Shown here: in pieces, positions 1 to 8,259 of the stretch
How the letters are laid out: each line of letters starts with the position of its first letter
Numbering within the stretch: the stretch's first letter is position 1
Assembly: GCA_002737115.1 (NCBI GenBank)
Contig: NSHR01000018.1
Location: forward strand, 1 to 42,023
Reading direction: 5' to 3'
Length of the DNA stretch: 42,023 nt
DNA from: Gemmatimonadota bacterium
GTDB lineage: Bacteria; Gemmatimonadota; Gemmatimonadetes; Gemmatimonadales; Gemmatimonadaceae
Program-made: the position numbers and the translations under genes
Notes under the pieces: model-generated
Seen by the model: the letters and a program-made list of their open reading frames with translations, nothing else
Databases searched by the model: none
What the model was told of the DNA's origin: nothing

Positions 1-1
1 G

Positions 2-469
2 AAGGACGAACTCACCAGTGTCTCGGTGGGCTCCGACGCGCCGGGCTTTGCCGCGAAGGCGCTCACGGCCACGCCGGCCATGAAGACGCTTACTGACTAT
101 CGGGGCGACGTCGTCCTGCTAAATATCTGGGCCACCTGGTGCATTCCGTGTCGCACCGAAATGCCGAGCATCGAGGCCGTGCATCAGTCGCTGGGACCGA
201 AGGGGCTCAAGGTGGTCGCCATCAGCATTGATGACGAAGGCGCCGAGCAGAAAATCCAAGACTTCGCGAAGGAGTTCAACCTCACCTTCGAGATGTTGCA
301 CGATCCCGCCGGCACGATTCAAGGCATCTACCGCACGACCGGTGTGCCCGAGACGTTCGTGATCGGGCGCGATGGCGTGATCCGCAAGAAGTGGATCGGG
401 GCGGAAGACTGGAACTCAGACGGCAACCAGCGGCTGCTCTCGTCGCTGTTGGCCGAACCCAAGCCGTAG
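2..469 (+). CDS. TlpA/ResA-like thiol-disulfide oxidoreductase, 5' end outside the window
   Basis: Thioredoxin-fold protein of the TlpA/ResA class, which normally reduces or oxidises cysteines outside the cytoplasmic membrane, for example in cytochrome c maturation. The redox motif WATWCIPCRTEMP is clear (CxxC, Cys-Ile-Pro-Cys), followed by the family's GVPETFVIGRDG segment with its cis-proline. The reading frame is open to the left edge (KDELTSVSVG precedes the first GTG at 26), so I treat the gene as partial. A signal anchor would be expected upstream but cannot be seen. The stop TAG overlaps the GTG of a small downstream frame. The disulfide-reductase role is family knowledge; the substrate is unknown. 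Confidence 0.85.
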   Translation, partial: KDELTSVSVGSDAPGFAAKALTATPAMKTLTDYRGDVVLLNIWATWCIPCRTEMPSIEAVHQSLGPKGLKVVAISIDDEGAEQKIQDFAKEFNLTFEMLHDPAGTIQGIYRTTGVPETFVIGRDGVIRKKWIGAEDWNSDGNQRLLSSLLAEPKP

Positions 470-573
470 TGAGTCAGGTCCGTCGCGTGGCGTGGCCAAA
501 CGTCGTGCGGGCGCTCTCGGCGATCGTGCTGGCGGCGGCCCTCTGGCTGTACGTCCACGCCGTCCATGTCTAA
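469..573 (+). CDS. possible 34-residue single-pass membrane peptide
   Basis: A GTG at 469 overlaps the TAG of the thioredoxin-like gene (TAGTG), and the frame runs to a TAA at 571-573, eight bases inside tsaD, which starts at 566. The peptide has a basic N-terminus (MSQVRRVAWPN) and one hydrophobic helix at about residues 12-30 (ALSAIVLAAALWLYVHA), so it would be inserted with its N-terminus in the cytoplasm. Coupled overlaps on both sides and the lack of any other gene in this gap support translation. I do not recognise a family, and a chance frame is possible. Confidence 0.4.
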   Translation: MSQVRRVAWPNVVRALSAIVLAAALWLYVHAVHV

Positions 574-1663
574 CGTCGTCTCGTCTGTTGCGCCTGACAT
601 CGCGCCGCGTCGCGTGCTCGGCATCGAGACGTCGTGCGACGAAACCTCGGCGGCGGTCGTGTACGGCACGCCCACCGACATGCGTCTCGAATCGCTCGTG
701 ATTCTGTCGCAGGATGTACATCGCCTGTTCGGGGGCGTGGTACCGGAAATCGCCAGCCGTCAGCATCTCACCGGCATCGTACCGGCCGTTCGCGCGGCGC
801 TGGCCGATGCCAACGTCACCGTGCGTGACCTCGACGCGATCGCCGTCACGCACGGGCCGGGACTGGTCGGTGCGCTGCTGGTGGGCACGAGCTACGCCAA
901 GGCACTGGGCTTCACGCACAATACGCCCGTCGTGCCGGTGCATCATCTGGAAGGGCACCTGTTCGCGACGCTGCTCGAGCACCCCGAGGCCAAGCCGCCG
1001 TTCACCGCGTTGCTGGTAAGCGGTGGACACACGCTCCTGCTGGATGTCGAGGCATGGGGACGGTATCGCCTGCTCGGCCAGACGCGCGACGATGCCGCGG
1101 GCGAAGCTTTCGATAAGGTGGCGAAGCTGCTTGGGCTTCCTTACCCCGGCGGTCGCCCGCTCGAGGAGCTGGCGCGCACCGCCGAGTCGCCGGTACACCA
1201 ACATCCGCATCGCTTCGCGCGACCGATGCTGCGCAAGTCGGCCGCGCCGGGCGATGACGATTACTACGATTGCTCGTTCAGTGGCCTCAAGACGGCCGCG
1301 CTGTATGCCGTGCGCGATGCCGAAAAGGCCGGTGTGCTCGACATCCAACGCGCCAGTATTGCGCGGGGCTTTCAGGATTCGCTGATCGAAACGTTGGCTG
1401 AAAAGGTGGCGCGCGCGGTGCGCCAACATCGTCGCACCCGCGTAGTGTTAGGCGGCGGAGTGGCGTGCAATCGCGCGCTGCAGGAGGCGATCCGCGAGCG
1501 GGTCGCGCCACGCGGGACCGTGTTCGCGCCCATGCCGAGGTTGGCCACCGATAACGCCGCGATGATCGCCGCTGCCGGGCTGTTCCGGTTCGCGGCCGGC
1601 GAACGGGCTGATCCGACCATGACGGCGCACGCATCCCTGCCGATCCCCGGTATCTTTTCGTAA
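566..1663 (+). CDS. tsaD: tRNA N6-adenosine threonylcarbamoyltransferase TsaD
   Basis: Transfers the threonylcarbamoyl group from TC-AMP to A37 of ANN-decoding tRNAs (t6A), with TsaB and TsaE as partners in the cytoplasm. The 365-residue length fits the family. Visible signatures are the N-terminal ASKHA loop GIETSCDETSAA (residues 19-30), the metal-binding HxxxH (His127 and His131 in VHHLEGH), SGGHT at 152-156, SFSGLKTA, and the C-terminal GGGVACN and ATDNAAM motifs. The ATG at 566 lies inside the end of the 34-residue frame, consistent with coupled translation. The next gene, lgt, follows after 49 bases, so the two may be co-transcribed. Confidence 0.97.
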   Translation: MSNVVSSVAPDIAPRRVLGIETSCDETSAAVVYGTPTDMRLESLVILSQDVHRLFGGVVPEIASRQHLTGIVPAVRAALADANVTVRDLDAIAVTHGPGLVGALLVGTSYAKALGFTHNTPVVPVHHLEGHLFATLLEHPEAKPPFTALLVSGGHTLLLDVEAWGRYRLLGQTRDDAAGEAFDKVAKLLGLPYPGGRPLEELARTAESPVHQHPHRFARPMLRKSAAPGDDDYYDCSFSGLKTAALYAVRDAEKAGVLDIQRASIARGFQDSLIETLAEKVARAVRQHRRTRVVLGGGVACNRALQEAIRERVAPRGTVFAPMPRLATDNAAMIAAAGLFRFAAGERADPTMTAHASLPIPGIFS

Positions 1664-1712
1664 GCGGTAGGGTCTCCGCTCTTCGTACTCCTTACTCCGT
1701 CCTGACTCCGCT

Positions 1713-2540
1713 GTGCACCCCATCATCCACCACCCCACCGTGTTCAAGTTCGGATTTCTCGAACTGACCGGATTCGGACTCGCCGTCCTCATGGCGTTCG
1801 TGATTGCGCAGATCATCTGTCAACGCGAGTGCTGGCGCCGTGGACAGAACGCCGAGTCGGACGCGATTCCAGACGTCGTGCTCGCGGCACTGATCGGCAC
1901 GCTGCTCGGGGCGAAAACCTACTACGTCGTGCTCACGGGCGACCCCTCGGCCTTCTTCAGCCGCGGCGGCTTTGTGTTCTGGGGCGGCTTCATCGGTTCG
2001 GTGGCGCTGTGCTATGCCACGATCCGCTACAAGAAGCTGAATTTCCTGAAGATCGCCGACGTGGCCGGCATCGGCATCGCGGCCGGCTATGCCGTGGGCC
2101 GCACGGGCTGCTGGGCCGTGGGTGACGACTACGGCCGTCCGTTCACCGGCTTCTTTGCGACGCAATTTCCCGAGGGCGCTCCGCCTAGCACGGCGGCGGT
2201 CATGTCGCAGCAGTTCGGGGTGCAGTTCCCCGCTGGCACCAACATGGCGGAGGTGATCGCGGTGTACCCGACGCAGCTCTACGAGACGATCATGGGGTTT
2301 GCGATGTTCCTGATCCTGTGGCGCTTCCGGAAGCATGCGAATCTGCCCGGCTGGCTGTTCGGCATGTACTGCATTTTGGCCGGCATCGAACGGTTCATCG
2401 TGGAGTTCTTCCGCGCGAAGGATGACCGGTTGGCGATCGGGCTTTCGGCGGCCCAGCTCATCGGGGTCGTCATTTTGACGATCGGCGTCGCGCTCGTGGC
2501 GACGCGGACAAAGCGGAGTGGTCCGCTGGCGACGGCGTGA
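1713..2540 (+). CDS. lgt: prolipoprotein diacylglyceryl transferase Lgt
   Basis: Integral membrane enzyme that moves diacylglycerol from phosphatidylglycerol to the lipobox cysteine of prolipoproteins, the first step of lipoprotein maturation. At 275 residues it has about seven hydrophobic segments. The family signature appears as GRTGCWAVGDDYGRP (about residues 129-143), a variant of the GRxGNxxxGE-type motif. The TQLYE motif and the RFIVEFFR segment before the last helices are also present. The start is GTG at 1713; no strong Shine-Dalgarno is visible. Its substrates in this window would include the binding lipoprotein at 18922, the small lipoprotein at 32830 and the cohesin-like lipoprotein at 40485. 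Confidence 0.95.
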   Translation: MHPIIHHPTVFKFGFLELTGFGLAVLMAFVIAQIICQRECWRRGQNAESDAIPDVVLAALIGTLLGAKTYYVVLTGDPSAFFSRGGFVFWGGFIGSVALCYATIRYKKLNFLKIADVAGIGIAAGYAVGRTGCWAVGDDYGRPFTGFFATQFPEGAPPSTAAVMSQQFGVQFPAGTNMAEVIAVYPTQLYETIMGFAMFLILWRFRKHANLPGWLFGMYCILAGIERFIVEFFRAKDDRLAIGLSAAQLIGVVILTIGVALVATRTKRSGPLATA

Positions 2541-2607
2541 GACCCACGGCTGATGGGGGCGAGGTGAGGTGGGCCGAGGCTAGAAAAGCCGAGCCGGCCT
2601 CTCCCCA

Positions 2608-2637
2608 TTGCGGTTGGTGGCGTGTGCTGTGTATACT
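2608..2637 (+). promoter_or_regulatory. candidate promoter of the feo operon
   Basis: TTGCGG (2608-2613) and TATACT (2632-2637) are separated by 18 bases. A transcript would start near 2644, just upstream of the Fur-like palindrome, giving a leader of about 30 bases before the feoA GTG. Assigned by eye. Confidence 0.45.
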
Positions 2638-2650
2638 CCAGCATACGCTT

Positions 2651-2665
2651 TGAGAACCATTCTCA
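2651..2665. promoter_or_regulatory. Fur-like operator before feoA
   Basis: TGAGAACCATTCTCA is an inverted repeat (TGAGAA-CCA-TTCTCA) close to the Fur-family consensus TGATAATNATTATCA. It sits 9 bases before the feoA start and just downstream of the proposed promoter, where an iron-loaded repressor would block initiation. Iron repression of the downstream ferrous-iron operon fits. DtxR or MntR family regulators could bind a similar box. Confidence 0.65.
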
Positions 2666-2674
2666 TCTAACGCT

Positions 2675-2962
2675 GTGACCTCGATTCAGCTTCCTACCCT
2701 GCAGTCACCGAGCACCGCCGCCGCACGGACCACGTGCGCGCTGAACGCGTGTCCGGCCGGCACCCGGGTGACCGTCGTCGATATCGAGTGCTCCGGCGAC
2801 GAGGCCTGCCGTCTCCGCTCTCTTGGCTTCTGTGAAGGCACCAGCGTCAACGTCATCGACGCGCGCGATGCCATGCTGCTCGAAGTGCGCGGCACGCGAA
2901 TCGCGCTGGGTTCGGCCCTCACGGCCGGCATCACCGTTCGACCCGCCAACGCGCGCGCATAG
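2675..2962 (+). CDS. feoA: FeoA-family ferrous iron transport protein
   Basis: Small cytoplasmic SH3-like partner of the FeoB iron transporter. The FeoA core covers roughly residues 24-92, from ACPAGTRVTVVDI through the LRSLGFCEGTSVNVI turn to the C-terminal ALGSALTAGITV strand region. The first 20 or so residues are an extra low-complexity extension. Cys21, 26, 39, 45 and 53 make it unusually cysteine-rich for FeoA. The GTG at 2675 is the only reasonable start after the operator. feoB begins 57 bases downstream, and the operon is probably repressed by iron-loaded Fur through the box at 2651. Confidence 0.9.
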   Translation: MTSIQLPTLQSPSTAAARTTCALNACPAGTRVTVVDIECSGDEACRLRSLGFCEGTSVNVIDARDAMLLEVRGTRIALGSALTAGITVRPANARA

Positions 2963-3019
2963 CGCGACTGGCAAGACGCCCGACATGCGGCCGTTGCGTC
3001 GCCTGCGCGTCAGGACCCG

Positions 3020-5191
3020 GTGAGTACTCTGCAAAACCCTCTGTCGCCCGACGATTCGGCGACCATTCCCCAGCCAGCTGGCCACCGTACGTTACGGGTT
3101 GCCATCATCGGCAATCCCAACACCGGCAAGACCACGCTCTTCAACGCCCTCACCGGGCTGCGTCAGCGCGTGGGCAACTTTGCGGGCGTTACGGTCGAGC
3201 GGGTGGAAGGAGGTTTCAAGGGCCCTGACGGTCGTCGTGTGACCGTGCTGGACCTTCCGGGCAGCTATTCCCTGTCCGCTGGCTCACCCGACGAGCAAGT
3301 GGCGCTGGAGGTCCTACTGGGCCGCGACGCCGATCGATGGCGCCCAGACGTCGTGCTCGTGGTGGTCGATGCGGCGCACCTCGAGCGCAATCTCTTCCTC
3401 GCCAGCCAGGTCATCGAGCTCGGCGTGCCGGTCGTGATTGCGCTCAATCAGTTCGACGTGGCCGAGGCCGAGGGACTCCGGATCGACGTCCCCGAGCTGA
3501 TCCATGAGATGGGTGTACCGATCGTCCCCACCGTGGCCAAACGCGGTGAAGGGCTTGAGCCGCTCAAAAAAGCGCTCATCATCGCGGCCGAGCTTCCGGC
3601 GCCCTCCCGACAGTTCTCGATCCCCGAGCCGGCGCAGGGCGGGCTCTCGCCGCTAGAAGCGTGCCTCATGGCCGACGGTCTGTCGGCGACGGCCGCCCGC
3701 ATGGAAGCGCTGCGGCTGCTCGGCATGCAGCGGGTCGGTCCGCATCTCGACCGGGTCCCGGGACTCGCCGAGGCGATCCAGACCGCGTCCGATGAACTCC
3801 GCAGTGTCGGGTTCGTCCCCACGCGCCTCGAATCAGAAGTGCGGTATGCCTGGATCGCGCAGGTCATCGAGCGCACCGTTTCGCGCGCGCGGCCCGCCGG
3901 TTTTAACGTGAGCGACCGCATCGACCGCTTCGCACTGCATCGCGTCTGGGGCCCGCTCATCTTTCTCGTGCTCATGGTGGTTGTGTTCCAGGCGGTGTTC
4001 TCCTGGGCCACACCCCTGATGGACGGCATCGAAGCCGTCATTGCTGCGGCTGGCCGCGCGGTGGGTACGGTACTGCCTGAGGGCGACCTGCGGTCGCTGA
4101 TCGTGGACGGCGTCTTCGCCGGTGTCGGTTCGGTCCTGGTGTTCCTGCCGCAGATCGCCATTCTGTTCGCCTTCATCGGCGTGCTCGAACACTCCGGGTA
4201 CATGGCGCGCGCCGCGTTCCTGATGGATCGCATCATGCGTCGGGTCGGCCTGCACGGCAAAAGCTTCATTCCGATGCTCTCCGGCTACGCCTGCGCGGTG
4301 CCCGGCATCATGGCCACGCGGACCATCGAAGATCCCAAGGATCGGCTGGCCACGATCATGGTCGTGCCACTCATGAGCTGTTCGGCCCGGCTGCCGGTGT
4401 ACACGCTGCTGATCGGCGCCTTCGTGCCAGCGACCTCGATTGTTCCTGGGCTCACGCTACAGGGTGCCACCATGCTGATCATGTATCTGCTCGGCACCGT
4501 CGTGGCCCTCGCCGTGGCCGCCATCTTTAAGCGCACGCTGCTGAAAGGCCCCGTGCGTCCCATGATCCTCGAGCTGCCGCCGTATCGTTTGCCGAGCCTC
4601 AAGTCGCTCGGCGTCTCCGTCGTGCAGCGCTGCCAGCTCTTCCTGCAGCGCGCCGGCACGGTCATTCTGGCGCTCTCGATCGTGCTCTGGGCCATGGCCA
4701 CGTATCCGAAAGCCACCATCGATACGTTATTGCCGATGGCCGCGCAGCAGGAGCAGCAGCTCGAGCATTCCGTGTTGGGCCGCATCGGGCACGGCATTGA
4801 ACCGTTGGTGCGCCCGTTGGGGTATGACTGGAAGATCGGCGTCTCGATTGCCGCCAGCTTTGCGGCGCGCGAAGTGTTCGTGTCCACCATGGGCACCATC
4901 TACGGCGTCGGCACCGAGAACGAGCAGGCGCTCACCGAGCGATTGCGGTCTGAACAGAACGCGGTCACCGGCCAGCGCGCATACACGCCACTTATCGCCA
5001 TCGGCCTGATGGTGTTCTACGTGTTCGCGCTCATGTGCATCAGCACGATCGCGGTCACGGTGCGTGAAGCGGGCGGCGGGCGCATCGGTTGGCAGTGGGC
5101 CGGCCTGCAGTTCGCATACATGCTGGCATTAGCATGGGGCTCCGCGTGGCTGGTGTACGCGGGCGGTACCGCGCTTGGCTTCGGAGGCTAG
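3020..5191 (+). CDS. feoB: ferrous iron transporter FeoB
   Basis: GTP-binding inner-membrane protein that takes up Fe2+. Its cytoplasmic G domain shows G1 GNPNTGKT (31-38), G3 DLPG (78-81) and G4 NQFD (143-146, instead of the usual NMxD). A helical spacer follows, and from about residue 305 the membrane part carries two Gate-type regions. The LEHSGYMARAAFLMDR and LMSCSARLPVYTLLIGAF segments are family hallmarks. Length 723 is normal. The start GTG at 3020 has AGGA 5 bases upstream. It sits between feoA and a Cys-rich accessory gene 2 bases downstream, forming one operon. Confidence 0.97.
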   Translation: MSTLQNPLSPDDSATIPQPAGHRTLRVAIIGNPNTGKTTLFNALTGLRQRVGNFAGVTVERVEGGFKGPDGRRVTVLDLPGSYSLSAGSPDEQVALEVLLGRDADRWRPDVVLVVVDAAHLERNLFLASQVIELGVPVVIALNQFDVAEAEGLRIDVPELIHEMGVPIVPTVAKRGEGLEPLKKALIIAAELPAPSRQFSIPEPAQGGLSPLEACLMADGLSATAARMEALRLLGMQRVGPHLDRVPGLAEAIQTASDELRSVGFVPTRLESEVRYAWIAQVIERTVSRARPAGFNVSDRIDRFALHRVWGPLIFLVLMVVVFQAVFSWATPLMDGIEAVIAAAGRAVGTVLPEGDLRSLIVDGVFAGVGSVLVFLPQIAILFAFIGVLEHSGYMARAAFLMDRIMRRVGLHGKSFIPMLSGYACAVPGIMATRTIEDPKDRLATIMVVPLMSCSARLPVYTLLIGAFVPATSIVPGLTLQGATMLIMYLLGTVVALAVAAIFKRTLLKGPVRPMILELPPYRLPSLKSLGVSVVQRCQLFLQRAGTVILALSIVLWAMATYPKATIDTLLPMAAQQEQQLEHSVLGRIGHGIEPLVRPLGYDWKIGVSIAASFAAREVFVSTMGTIYGVGTENEQALTERLRSEQNAVTGQRAYTPLIAIGLMVFYVFALMCISTIAVTVREAGGGRIGWQWAGLQFAYMLALAWGSAWLVYAGGTALGFGG

Positions 5192-5193
5192 CG

Positions 5194-5340
5194 ATGGAGA
5201 CGCGCGTGAACGCGCAACTGCTCGTCGTCGTAGTGATCGTGGCCAGCGCCCTGTTCTTCGTGGCGCGGCGCGTGTGGCGCGCGATCACCGCCGCGCGCAA
5301 ACCCAAAAGCGGCTGCGGCTCCGACTGCGATTGTCACTGA
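5194..5340 (+). CDS. FeoB-associated Cys-rich membrane protein
   Basis: A 48-residue protein starting at ATG 5194, with GGAGG at 5183-5187 and only 2 bases after the feoB stop. It has one transmembrane helix (about residues 8-26, LLVVVVIVASALFFVARRV), a basic stretch, and a cysteine-rich tail ending CGSDCDCH. This matches the architecture of the small FeoB-associated proteins found after feoB in many bacteria, whose exact role in iron delivery or FeoB assembly is not settled. The ORF can be opened further upstream, but that part lies inside feoB, and the ribosome-binding site fixes the start. Confidence 0.85.
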   Translation: METRVNAQLLVVVVIVASALFFVARRVWRAITAARKPKSGCGSDCDCH

Positions 5341-5359
5341 ACCACGCGTCGAACAACCG

Positions 5360-6064
5360 CTAGCGTAGTTCGGCCGCGATGCCGGTCCACGCGTCATCGG
5401 CTGCCGCGAACACCCCGCGTACGGTCTCCACCCATCGCCGCCAATCGGCGATGCGCGTGTCGAGTGCGCCGCCGCGCAAGGCATCACCGGCCAGTCCCAT
5501 GCTCTCGATGGCCGTGAACACGGCTGCCGCCTCTTCCTCGAGCGCGGCTTCCACGGCGCGCTGCTCGGCCGGATCACCGGGCGCCTTGATGGCCGCGATC
5601 TCGGCGATGGCCCGCTGGATGTCCTGAGTGAGCGCGGCGGCGTCGAGCAGCATCACCTGACGCGCAGGATCGCTTACCCCTTCCACCGCGCGACGCGCGG
5701 CCAGCAGCGGCGCGAACCAGCGATCATGCGCCGCGACCGGCGTGCCGCGCGACGAGCCAAGGGACTTGAGGCCACGCGTGAGCTCCGGCATCGCACAGGC
5801 GCGATCGAGCAGCTGCAGCCCGAGCGCCCGAAGCTGATCGTCGCCACTGAGCTCGAGCACATCGTTGCGTACGAGATATACCGTGAGTGACGATCCGCCA
5901 CCGGCGATGCCCTCAATGCCGCTCAACGAGAGTCGCCACGGCGTGGCATCCTGCCACGCCAGTACAAGCGTGTCCTGATCGAGCGTGACGCTCGCCGACG
6001 CATCGATCTCGCGACCGCGCACCATGCCGACGACGCGTGTGTGCGCCGCGATCACGGCAGTCAT
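5360..6064 (-). CDS. protein of unknown function, last gene of a three-gene operon
   Basis: A 234-residue, probably cytoplasmic protein that I do not recognise. The N-terminal 80 residues look like a beta-rich module (VTLDQDTLVLAWQDATPWRL, then SLTVYLVRNDVLEL), reminiscent of small PH-like or sensory beta folds. The remainder is alpha-helical, rich in Ala and Glu, with a central acidic helix (AALEEEAAAVF). No signal peptide or membrane segment is visible. Its ATG overlaps the stop of the HAD gene by one base (TGATG), so translation is probably coupled. It ends 19 bases from the convergent feo operon, with no obvious terminator between them. Confidence 0.75.
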   Translation of the reverse strand: MTAVIAAHTRVVGMVRGREIDASASVTLDQDTLVLAWQDATPWRLSLSGIEGIAGGGSSLTVYLVRNDVLELSGDDQLRALGLQLLDRACAMPELTRGLKSLGSSRGTPVAAHDRWFAPLLAARRAVEGVSDPARQVMLLDAAALTQDIQRAIAEIAAIKAPGDPAEQRAVEAALEEEAAAVFTAIESMGLAGDALRGGALDTRIADWRRWVETVRGVFAAADDAWTGIAAELR

Positions 6065-6756
6065 CAGGCGAGGATCGCCGACACGACCGCGTCGGTATCC
6101 GCAAGGTTGGCGAACACGGCGGCGGGGCTGTGCGCCGCGAGATCGTCGGTGCTGTACCGTCCAGTGGCGACACCAATGGCGCGCACACCGAGGGAACGCC
6201 CGCAGTGGATATCGGCCGGCGTGTCGCCGATGATCACGATGCGATCGCCGGCAATGTCGAGGCCGAGCTGTTCACGGGCGCGACGCTGCGCAACCGCTGG
6301 CAACTCCGGACGCGCTTCGTGATCGCAGCCGAATGCATTCGCGCGGAACTGTGCAAAATCGACCTGTACGGCATTGAGCTTGGCGCGGGCGCCGCGCTCG
6401 ATATTTCCGGTGAGCAAGCCCAGCGTGACATCGCGGTGGCCGCGCAGGGCGTCGAGCAGCGGCGGAATACCGTCGCACAACCGGGCCGGTGTCGTATCGT
6501 CACGCATGAGTTCCTTCTCAAGTCCGTGCACGTATTCGTTGAGCAGGTCGTCGAGCCGACTGGAGATTATGGCATCGGTAAAGCCCGCTTCGCGCATCTG
6601 TTCACGCGCGATCTGCCGATCGGTCTTGCCGTCGTACCGGTAGCTGGTATCGCCGGTCGTGCCGAACACGCGCAGCAAGGCGTTTTCCATGGCGCGACGG
6701 CCGGCGCCGTCGGACCAGAGCAGCGTGCCATCGATATCAAACAGAACGAGCTTCAC
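6064..6756 (-). CDS. HAD-superfamily hydrolase, phosphoglycolate phosphatase-like
   Basis: A 230-residue phosphatase. Motif I is intact at the N-terminus (VLFDIDGTLL, nucleophile Asp7 and acid Asp9). Motif II is LLTGN, and motif IV is IVIIGDTPADI with the magnesium-binding acidic residues. A helical cap lies between motifs I and II, as in the Gph/PGMB group. I choose the GTG at 6756 because it overlaps the transporter stop as GTGA and places the family start exactly; an upstream ATG at 6870 would add 38 unrelated residues. The substrate is not known; phosphoglycolate or another small sugar phosphate is likely. Confidence 0.88.
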   Translation of the reverse strand: MKLVLFDIDGTLLWSDGAGRRAMENALLRVFGTTGDTSYRYDGKTDRQIAREQMREAGFTDAIISSRLDDLLNEYVHGLEKELMRDDTTPARLCDGIPPLLDALRGHRDVTLGLLTGNIERGARAKLNAVQVDFAQFRANAFGCDHEARPELPAVAQRRAREQLGLDIAGDRIVIIGDTPADIHCGRSLGVRAIGVATGRYSTDDLAAHSPAAVFANLADTDAVVSAILA

Positions 6757-7718
6757 GAGGTCTGGACTGAGGATGAAACGGCGGCAGCACGTGCCACCAT
6801 CGGTCTTGCATGTGCCGTGCGCGACAGGAGCAGCCCCGCCATGATCAGCGCGGCGCCCAGCAACTGCCACGCGGTTGGCTGCTCACCGAGCATGAACCAG
6901 GCGAAGGCGATCGCGACGATCGGCTGCAGGTTGCCATACATGGCAGTACGCGTGGCACCCAGCACGCGTACCCCCTGATAGAACAGCAGATACGCCACCA
7001 CCAAGGCCCCGATGCCGGCGTAGGTCACCGCGCCCCACTCCGCCAGCGTCACGGCCCCCCATTCGAGCGTCAGGAGATCGGGAATCGCAATCGACACCAG
7101 CACCAACGCCCCGCTGGCCATCGTGATCGCCGACAAGTGCAGGGGATGCGCGGTCTTGGTATAGGGCTGCAGCAGCACGCTGAAGGTGGCCCAGGCAATG
7201 CTGCCCATCGCGATCAACCCGGCGCCCAGCATCACGTCGCGCCCACCCTCGAATCCCTGCGCGCTGCCCACGACACAGGCCACGCCCAACAGCTGCAGCC
7301 CAATGCCGCCCCATCCGCGCAGCGGCAGATGCTCACGCCCCAGCATCCGGGAAATGATCGCGATCCACGCCGGTCCGGCCGCCACCACGAGCGCCGCGAC
7401 ACCGGCGCGCGTGCGCGACATCCCGAAGATGAAAAACAGCTGATACACCCCGTGGCCGACGAGGCCAAGCAACGCCAGCGTGATGATGTCACGCCGCGGC
7501 GGAAGCTTGGTGTCACGCACGAACGCCGCGATGGTGAACAACACGATCGCCGCCATCGTAACCCGCAGCCCGCTGAACGTAAGCGGCGACAGCGTGCGCA
7601 GGCCGGCCTTGACCACGCTGTAGTTGATCCCCCAGATCAGCGACATGACCACGAGCCCGAGATCGGTGGTCCCGAAGCCCGGACGGGGTGCCGTGTGTGA
7701 AGTCTGAGACGGAGTCAT
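6753..7718 (-). CDS. EamA/DMT-family transporter
   Basis: Drug/metabolite transporter family permease with ten predicted membrane helices in two EamA repeats, at about residues 18-148 and 163-300. Typical features are the IWGINYSVVKAGL start of repeat one and the LQPIVAIAFAWFMLGEQPTAWQLLGAALIMAG end of repeat two. It probably exports a small metabolite or amino acid; the sequence does not say which. Start ATG 7718 has GAGGG about 4 bases upstream. It leads an operon with the HAD phosphatase (GTGA overlap) and the unknown protein. Confidence 0.9.
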   Translation of the reverse strand: MTPSQTSHTAPRPGFGTTDLGLVVMSLIWGINYSVVKAGLRTLSPLTFSGLRVTMAAIVLFTIAAFVRDTKLPPRRDIITLALLGLVGHGVYQLFFIFGMSRTRAGVAALVVAAGPAWIAIISRMLGREHLPLRGWGGIGLQLLGVACVVGSAQGFEGGRDVMLGAGLIAMGSIAWATFSVLLQPYTKTAHPLHLSAITMASGALVLVSIAIPDLLTLEWGAVTLAEWGAVTYAGIGALVVAYLLFYQGVRVLGATRTAMYGNLQPIVAIAFAWFMLGEQPTAWQLLGAALIMAGLLLSRTAHARPMVARAAAVSSSVQTS

Positions 7719-7776
7719 TATCCCTCAAATCTAGGCACCTCGTGCGCAGCGGGTGGAATCCCGGCCGTACCGCCGG

Positions 7777-7782
7777 TACCTT
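7777..7782 (+). promoter_or_regulatory. -10-like box (TACCTT) for a probable leaderless gene
   Basis: TACCTT ends 6 bases before the ATG at 7789. No Shine-Dalgarno lies between. The same arrangement recurs at 9010, 20672, 22911, 23013 and 26458. Confidence 0.35.
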
Positions 7783-7788
7783 CCCCAC

Positions 7789-8214
7789 ATGCATGTCTCC
7801 TTTGCGCTCTTTGCCGACGCGGCCAATATCTCCCAGGAAGGGAAGCTGAACATCCTGGGCGTGTTCGATGCCGTCCACGTGGGTCAGCTCCCGACCCTGC
7901 ACCCACGCGCCACCTTCGTGGTGCGCATCAAGGCCCACCCCAGCGATGCCGGGGACCACGCGATGACGCTACGCTGGATCAACCCGCGCGGCGCGGAGCT
8001 GTGGGTGTCGAACGCCGAACTCTCCATTGCCGCGCCACCGCCCGGCACCACGGAACTCGACATGCCCGTGATCGTGCAACTCGATCTGCCGCTCGATCTC
8101 ACGGGCGATTACCGCATGATCGTGGAACTGCGCGACGAAAAGCGCGGCGAAGCGCTCTTACACGTCAAAGGACAACCCATCGCTCCGGGTGGACCAGTCG
8201 GCATGGTGTCGTGA
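7789..8214 (+). CDS. DUF6941-like protein
   Basis: A 141-residue protein beginning MHVSFALFADAANISQEG, followed by KLNILGVFDAVHVG. This pattern, in which a short beta-rich domain opens with 'ADAAN...GKLN.LG.FD', is one I recall as the DUF6941 family, of unknown function and common in actinobacteria and soil bacteria. It looks like an eight-stranded, Ig-like beta domain (YRMIVELRDEK near the end). No signal or membrane segment is seen. I use the ATG at 7789 rather than the ATG at 7753, because homologs as I recall them start at MHV and a TACCTT box lies 6 bases upstream. It is a single gene. Confidence 0.75.
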   Translation: MHVSFALFADAANISQEGKLNILGVFDAVHVGQLPTLHPRATFVVRIKAHPSDAGDHAMTLRWINPRGAELWVSNAELSIAAPPPGTTELDMPVIVQLDLPLDLTGDYRMIVELRDEKRGEALLHVKGQPIAPGGPVGMVS

Positions 8215-8259
8215 ACTGATGGGGGGCGCGAAGGGTGAACGGCGCTCAGCGGCAGTAGT

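Noticed and set aside
26-469. Treating the first thioredoxin-like gene as complete from GTG 26
   Set aside because: The frame is open to the window edge and a TlpA-like protein needs an upstream signal anchor, so the gene is most likely partial.
1664-1712. CTTCGTACTCC-type intergenic words shared with the reductase/adenosyltransferase gap (about 22921-22995)
   Set aside because: Only short, degenerate pyrimidine-rich matches; not enough to call a repeat family.
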